Shown: piece after piece, positions 48,801 to 53,440 of the stretch | How positions within the stretch are numbered: the first letter of the stretch is position 1 | Layout of the letters: each line of letters opens with the position of its first letter | Assembly: GCA_002221725.1 (NCBI GenBank) | Contig: NJFT01000263.1 | Coordinates: 1-53,440, forward strand | Direction of reading: 5' to 3' | DNA: 53,440 bases | DNA from: Scedosporium boydii | Taxonomy: Eukaryota; Ascomycota; Sordariomycetes; Microascales; Microascaceae | Translations under genes and position numbers: made by a program | Notes under the pieces: generated by a model | Told to the model about the DNA's origin: nothing | Seen by the model: only the letters and a program-made list of their open reading frames with translations | The model's database searches: none

Positions 48801-49990
48801 AGAAAGGACTTTAGAAATAGGTTACAGACAAAGTAAAAGCCTATACTAAATATTAATAATAAGATCTAAGATACTCTAAGGACCTAGTACAGTTTACTAT
48901 ACCCGGGTACCTGTTCTACAAAGTCTTTATCAACATCCAGTACATACCCCAAGACTAATCCTTCCAGTACATCACCAAAGCCCACTATTGCCTCACTAGA
49001 TTTCTACAAGCAGGAGCATTAGCAAAGGCTAACGTGAAATTAATATAAAGATAGTTTTAATAGGATGTCCTTAATATCTATAGCTAACCCTTTAAAGTAG
49101 TCATTAACAGCAGACTAGAAAATAAAGCGGAATTTGTAAAGAACTTAAAAGATAGAGGAATTTAAGTAATCTTCCTATTAGCTTATAACCCTCAAGTAAA
49201 TAGAATAGTTAAATCTAGATACTTTACCTTAGCTAAAATTCTTACTAAGTCTTATACTAAGAAGTAAACTAATATCTTTTCCTATACTTAGATAGCTAAT
49301 AGGATTACAGTTTAAGTCTCTACTAAGTATAGTCCCTTTTACCTTATTTTTAGATATAAACCAGTACTCCTAATTAAAGTTAAAGTCCCTACTTAGAGAC
49401 TACTTAAGTAGGATAAGGTTTAAGGAACAGAAGACCTTATAACTACTTAGACTAAGCTACTACTATAGAAAGAAGAAGATATTATACTTATAATTAGAAA
49501 AGCTATATCCTTTAGAGAGAAACTTATAGACTAGATAAATAAACTTAACTACTTCAAGCTTCAAAATACTCCTCTATAGAAAGGGAACTTAATCTTTCTA
49601 TATAATAAAGTTAGAGTATCTAATATATCTATAACTAATAAGCTTAAACTATATTAGAGAGGACCTTTTTAAATTTAAGAACTATATAAGGATAGTAAGA
49701 GTATATAACTAGAAGAGCTTAATAGTATACTAATTAGTAGTTTTCACCCTTCTTACAAGGTCAAGCGCTTTTATATAACCTCAGATAGCTAGGTAATAAT
49801 AGACAAGGATATAGAAGACAACCCCTAGCTAGAAGTACTTAGTAGCAATAGGGAAACTACTAATCAACTACAAGAGACCTTAATCTAACCCTAGAGACTA
49901 TAGTTTTACCTTAAAGATCCTAATTACAAAATCAAAGTTTAACTCCTAGAAGTTTAGAATTAAAATAAATATAAAGATTACCTTAATAAA
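45823..49990 (+). pseudogene. Protease-RT-RNase H-integrase of E
   Basis: Frame resumes after D. Aspartic protease region about 45900-46320 (GAGINKDIIGVIDIRAK, where DTGA has become DIRA; PLLLRIPFIYTL). RT about 47190-47800 (GKKDSGF, LITNYQPLN, VYINNIV where YIDD has become YINN). RNase H about 48010-48420. Integrase zinc region near 48745-48870 and core about 48900-49260 (INIQYIPQD, AHYCLTRFLQAGALAKANVK, YNPQVN). The core resembles the gypsy clade with an ARDDLSGW-type integrase, not the chromoviruses A/C/D. A 140 bp stretch at 48900-49040 is almost free of RIP. Catalytic residues are mutated and many Q codons are stops. Confidence 0.65.
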
Positions 49991-50059
49991 ACTAGATAAT
50001 AAACTAGATTAAAGAAGCTACTATAGCTTAGTTTTCTTTATTCTAATCTCTTATTTATT

Positions 50060-51110
50060 TCTTTTCTTTTAATTCCCTTAAGTTACTATCTACATTCCTT
50101 AATCCCTTATTCTATCTTTACTCTATTTTCTTTATTATTATCACTCCCTCCCTCTTACTAAATAATATAATCAGCTAGTAGAGCAAATATAGAAATCAAA
50201 GCTCTACACTTACTAAGGTTAGTATATCTAGGACATTTTAATAAGAGAGAAGACTACCTACAACAATTAGCCACTTAGATCTAATCCTTCTTATTCCCCT
50301 TCTCTACCTCATCAAAGAACTCAATACTTATATCCAACTTATCCAAATCTACTATATTAAAAGACTCCCCTACCTTTAATAAAATATAGTAACTATATTA
50401 TAATATATATATAAGAAATATATAGTTTAAGTAAGCCCTAAACTAGTAGCTAGGCAAGGAAATATATTTATTAAAAGGATAAGGTAGTAGCTTATAAGAA
50501 CCAAGGGGGGCCTACTAAAAACCGATACTACTATACCTATATATACAGTACTTATAAGCAATTAGATTACGCCAGCCATAGAAGGCGATCAGTAGGGCCT
50601 TAGTCCTTTATAGCCTCTTAGTCAACTATAAGTCCATATAATAACTCCAAGGAAGCCCTACATTATATAGTAGGAAGACTCTATTCCGAGGTTTAAAAAT
50701 TATATTACTAATAAGCCTACAATCTACAGCCATCCTCCTCAGCTAGCTCATCGTAGTAGTAATAGTACTATTATAATTACTAAGGGATTAGAAGAAGTAA
50801 TAAGGAGTTTAATTCCTACTAAATACTATTAACTCCAATACCTATTTAATAAATCGAGAATCTTAGTACTTATAGATATAGAGAACCTTTAGGATCTAAT
50901 AAGATATTAATAGTTAGATACTTATAAAGTCTTAAGGAACTTACTATCTAGTAAGCCTCAGCATTAGCTTTAAAAATCTCTTCCTTCTTAGGGAACTCTT
51001 TTAAAAGCTTAATATAAATATAATAACTTTTCAGCTTAAAGTTAATAGGGAAATTAGTTTTAAAGGTAATACCCTTTTTACTTAGATCTTAATCCTATAA
51101 TATTATACTA
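50060..51110 (-). pseudogene. Opposite-strand gene in the 3' region of E, unrecognised
   Basis: Minus-strand blocks, readable with only Q/W-type stops: DLSKKGITFKTNFPINFKLK and FPKKEEIFKANAEAY (about 51095-50960); RLISNIIFKPRNRVFLLYNV, then KALLIAFYGWRNLIAYKYCI (about 50745-50530); SFNIVDLDKLDISIEFFDEV, then LLLKCPRYTNLSKCRALISI (about 50370-50180). Frame changes between blocks suggest introns. Cys pairs resemble the layout, not clearly the sequence, of the chromoviral opposite-strand genes. No function assigned. Confidence 0.45.
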
Positions 51111-51469
51111 ATATTAGGATAATTACTATAGAAAAAGAGAGGGAAGAGTTATAGAAGGGAAATAGCTTTTCTAAGTCCCTTTATATTTACTAAAATAGTT
51201 AAGTTTAATAATTTAGAGGGAAGGAAGAGAAGTTAAAGTAAAATAGGTTATAAATAAAGTAACTACCTAAAACTAGTAGTTATAGCTACTAGCATTCCTA
51301 ATTATAAAGAAATAAAGCCTATAAAGGAAAGCCTAAAGATAGTAATAATTCCCTAAACGAAGACAGCAAAATAAATTATTAAACTTAAACAATCTACTAC
51401 TATTCCAGACATCTATAAAAACACCCTTCCTCCTCTTTCTAAATAATATTCCCCCCTCTCCTCACTATA

Positions 51470-53305
51470 ACTAGCTATCTTATCAAATTTAACATTCCCT
51501 AATCAACTATTTAGATTACTAATAAAGAAAGAAAAGTACCTTCCTTAACTAACACCTTATATACTAATAATCCTTACCTTAATATAACCCCTTACTCTAC
51601 AAAATAACCTTAATTCTACCTACTAGTATAGAAACCTACTAATCAATTAGCCCTTAATTACTATACTACCTTAGAGGGTAGTTAAGTAGGGGTTAGATAA
51701 GTTCCCTAAACAGTCTATAGCTATATCCCCTCCAGCATAAAGTACTAACTATAACATCCTCATCTACCCTATTTAAATTCTATAAGTTTAAGAGTATATC
51801 TAATACTAACTAAGAAAGGGAGAAAAGACTATTTTAAAGTAGATTAACTTCTTATACTAGTAAAAGTATCACCTAGTTAAACAACTAGCTTAGGAAAATA
51901 GGAGGCATAAACTCAGCTTTATTAAGATTGTTAATTACTTATACTCCCTTAACAAGACCCTAGTATAGAGGGCCTAGCTAAACTAAGATAAATTAAATAT
52001 TAGGTTTATTTTAGTAATTTTAAAGCTATCTAATATTATTATAATCTTATTATACTACTAGCTCTATCTAGATAACCCTTCCTATATAGCTAGTATTAAG
52101 TTTACTATAAAGGAGGAAAGAAGGGAGAGGCCTTACTAAGCCCTATAGGCAAGTAGTAAAGGGGTATAGTATATATAGTATATAGTAACTTACTTATACT
52201 TTAATAAGCCAGCCTACTAGACAACAATAATCTAAGATAAGGAAGTAGAAGAGTTATACCTATATAATACCCTTTACAAGAAATAAAATACTAAGATTAC
52301 AATTAGTATTAAAGTATAAGCTATATAGAGGAGAAAGAAGAGAAAGTTAGATAAATTTATTACTATCTATTCTACCTAGATAGTATAGGGTATTTAGGAA
52401 TATAGCCTCCTAGCTATTACTAATGTCTTTAACTTCTTCTAACCCCTATTAACTATTTCCTATACCTATAATCTATCTTACTAATAGCGCTCTACCTATA
52501 AAGTAGGTAACTAGATACTTAATAGAATAGACTATATAATAAAGAACAAGTAATTAGATAAGTTAGTTAATTTTTAGAGAGCTACTATCTATAACTTCTT
52601 TAGCAACCTAATTAATATCCCCTTTAACCCCTTCTACCCCCTAACTATTAAGCTACTAGATAGTATATTAAAGGCTAGAGTAAGTAAATAGAAGTTCTTA
52701 TAAGAAGAGAACTTTAATATATCTAAGCTAGTCCTAGAGGAGTTAAGAAAGGATACTAAGGTAGTTAGGAACTAAGCAGGATACCTAGAGAAGTTAGGAA
52801 GAGTATTAAAAAGCTAGGATATACCTCTTCTTACTAAGGAACAAATTAAAGCTTTCCTACTAGCTCCTAGCTTTAAGGCTAGGAAGTTAATATTACCTAA
52901 CTTAGATAATACTTAGTAAGTATATAACCTATATCAAGTTACTATAGATAGGGGGGCAGTATAGTAGCCTTTCCTATTCTTCCTTAGAATAGACTAGTAG
53001 AAGTCCTATTCTTTAGCCCCCCCTCTAAAGTACCCTATCCCTACTAAGCCTACTAAGCTCTTCCTACTAAAGATACTATTAAAAGTAGTAGTTCCTTTCA
53101 AGGGATTTAGTACCCCTACTAACTAACTACCTCTACCTATTAATATACCTAAGCCTTTTATATTTAGCCTAGAAGCTTATAAGAAGAGTAAACCCCTATA
53201 TTATAACCCTATACTATTAAAGCCTTCTAAGTTAGTAAAACCTTCTCAATCCCTAATACATAAGCCTCCCTTAGATTATTTAGTTTATTTAGCAAGCTAT
53301 AAAAA
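51470..53305 (+). pseudogene. Frame F: unrecognised plus-strand ORF remnant
   Basis: About 550 codons of plus-strand frame with stops mainly at Q positions. Readable blocks: FIKIVNYLYSLNKTLV (near 51920), NIPFNPFYPLTIKLLDSILK (near 52620), ISKLVLEELRKDTKVVRN (near 52720), TKEQIKAFLLAPSFKARKLI (near 52840), and a Pro-rich tail with APPLKYPIPTKPTKLFLLK (near 53020). It runs up to the LTR at 53314, which probably interrupts it. I do not recognise the family; it may be a further ORF of E or part of another element. Confidence 0.35.
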
Positions 53306-53313
53306 GGTACTAT

Positions 53314-53440
53314 TGTGATCGAGTAGGGAAACTAAACCAAAACACCCTCTACAAAATGAAAGGAACAGTCATCTTGGAGACATCGATCGCAAAGCGATCG
53401 ATGTTGGAAAGGTTGGTCTAATGGTCATAGAAACGAAACT
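53314..53440 (+). mobile_element. Truncated LTR, L family (contig edge)
   Basis: Begins TGTGATCGAGTAGG and continues off the right edge. Its first 124 bases are the exact reverse complement of 1-124. Hairpin at 53380-53404. No polypurine tract precedes it, so the left flank looks like target DNA rather than retrotransposon interior. Exactly 127 LTR bases are present before the window ends. Confidence 0.75.

Larger units (their letters stand above)
35056..53313 (+). mobile_element. Element E: gypsy element of a different lineage, split by D; 3' end not identified
   Basis: Plus-strand gag (35.4-38.3 kb), then after D protease, RT, RNase H and integrase (45.8-49.9 kb). An opposite-strand ORF (50.06-51.1 kb) and an unrecognised plus-strand frame F follow to 53.3 kb. 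No matching LTR pair is found, so E may extend beyond the right LTR insertion, or F may be a separate element. CpA is kept while TpG is almost absent through both halves and F, which favours one unit. Length without D would exceed 10.7 kb. Confidence 0.55.

Noticed and set aside
1..53440. A giant DNA transposon bounded by 127 bp perfect terminal inverted repeats
   Set aside because: The repeat starts TGTGATCGAG and a third copy lies inside at 9335. The left copy interrupts a transposase frame, the flanks differ, and both copies run off the window, so two LTR insertions at contig ends fit better. No captain-type tyrosine recombinase is visible.

Overview
The window looks like a repeat-rich piece of a filamentous ascomycete genome (Pezizomycotina, probably near the Eurotiales). 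It has short 56-67 bp spliceosomal introns with GTATGT/GTAAGC donors and CTRAC branch points. It also has long AT-rich tracts in which CpA/TpG and CpG have almost vanished, the mark of repeat-induced point mutation (RIP). Reading frames in those tracts keep recognisable transposon proteins, but Gln/Trp codons have become TAG/TAA and Cys/His have become Tyr. No rRNA, CRISPR or prokaryotic feature is visible. The identical LTR starts at both edges suggest the window is a whole assembly contig.

Layout. 1-124: truncated LTR ('L family', minus), inserted into a RIP-dead pogo/Fot-type transposase (125-721, minus) whose outer end carries a 3 x 17 bp tandem repeat (831-881). 0.9-4.9 kb: the only normal-composition DNA. 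It holds an apparently intact, three-intron secreted type-B carboxylesterase (1805-3652, plus) and a convergent metallophosphoesterase that lacks its 5' part (3942-4700, minus). 5.1-35.05 kb: nested, RIP-degraded Ty3/gypsy elements: K (5112-7427, minus, 3' end only), B1 (7428-23680, minus, 222 bp LTRs), and B2 (23681-35055, minus, truncated). B1 is split by an L-type LTR (9335 to about 9640), a clean solo LTR G (12874-13312), a 149 bp mini-LTR H (14872-15020) and the full chromovirus A (16183-23651, plus). B2 is split by chromovirus C (26210-34356, plus), whose 5' LTR carries a 458 bp TRIM-like element (26357-26814). 35.06-53.31 kb: a different gypsy lineage E (plus), split by chromovirus D (38341-45817, plus), followed by a further unrecognised plus-strand ORF (F). 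53314-53440: another L-type LTR start.

Target duplications: A (CTATA), D (TCTAA), G (TCTAG) and H (TAAGG) are flanked by exact 5 bp duplications. C has CTACT/TTACT, differing by one C-to-T. The insertions can therefore be ordered.

The most interesting recurrent structure is a gene on the strand opposite to gag-pol, between the integrase/chromodomain end and the 3' LTR. A homologous spliced Cys-rich ORF is seen in A, C, D and K. A non-obviously related Cys-containing one is seen in E, and possibly one in B1. The chromoviral LTRs also appear to self-prime: the sequence after the 5' LTR is complementary to the LTR's own transcript start region rather than to a tRNA end. LTRs of several subfamilies each carry a GATC/CGATCG-cored hairpin in U3.
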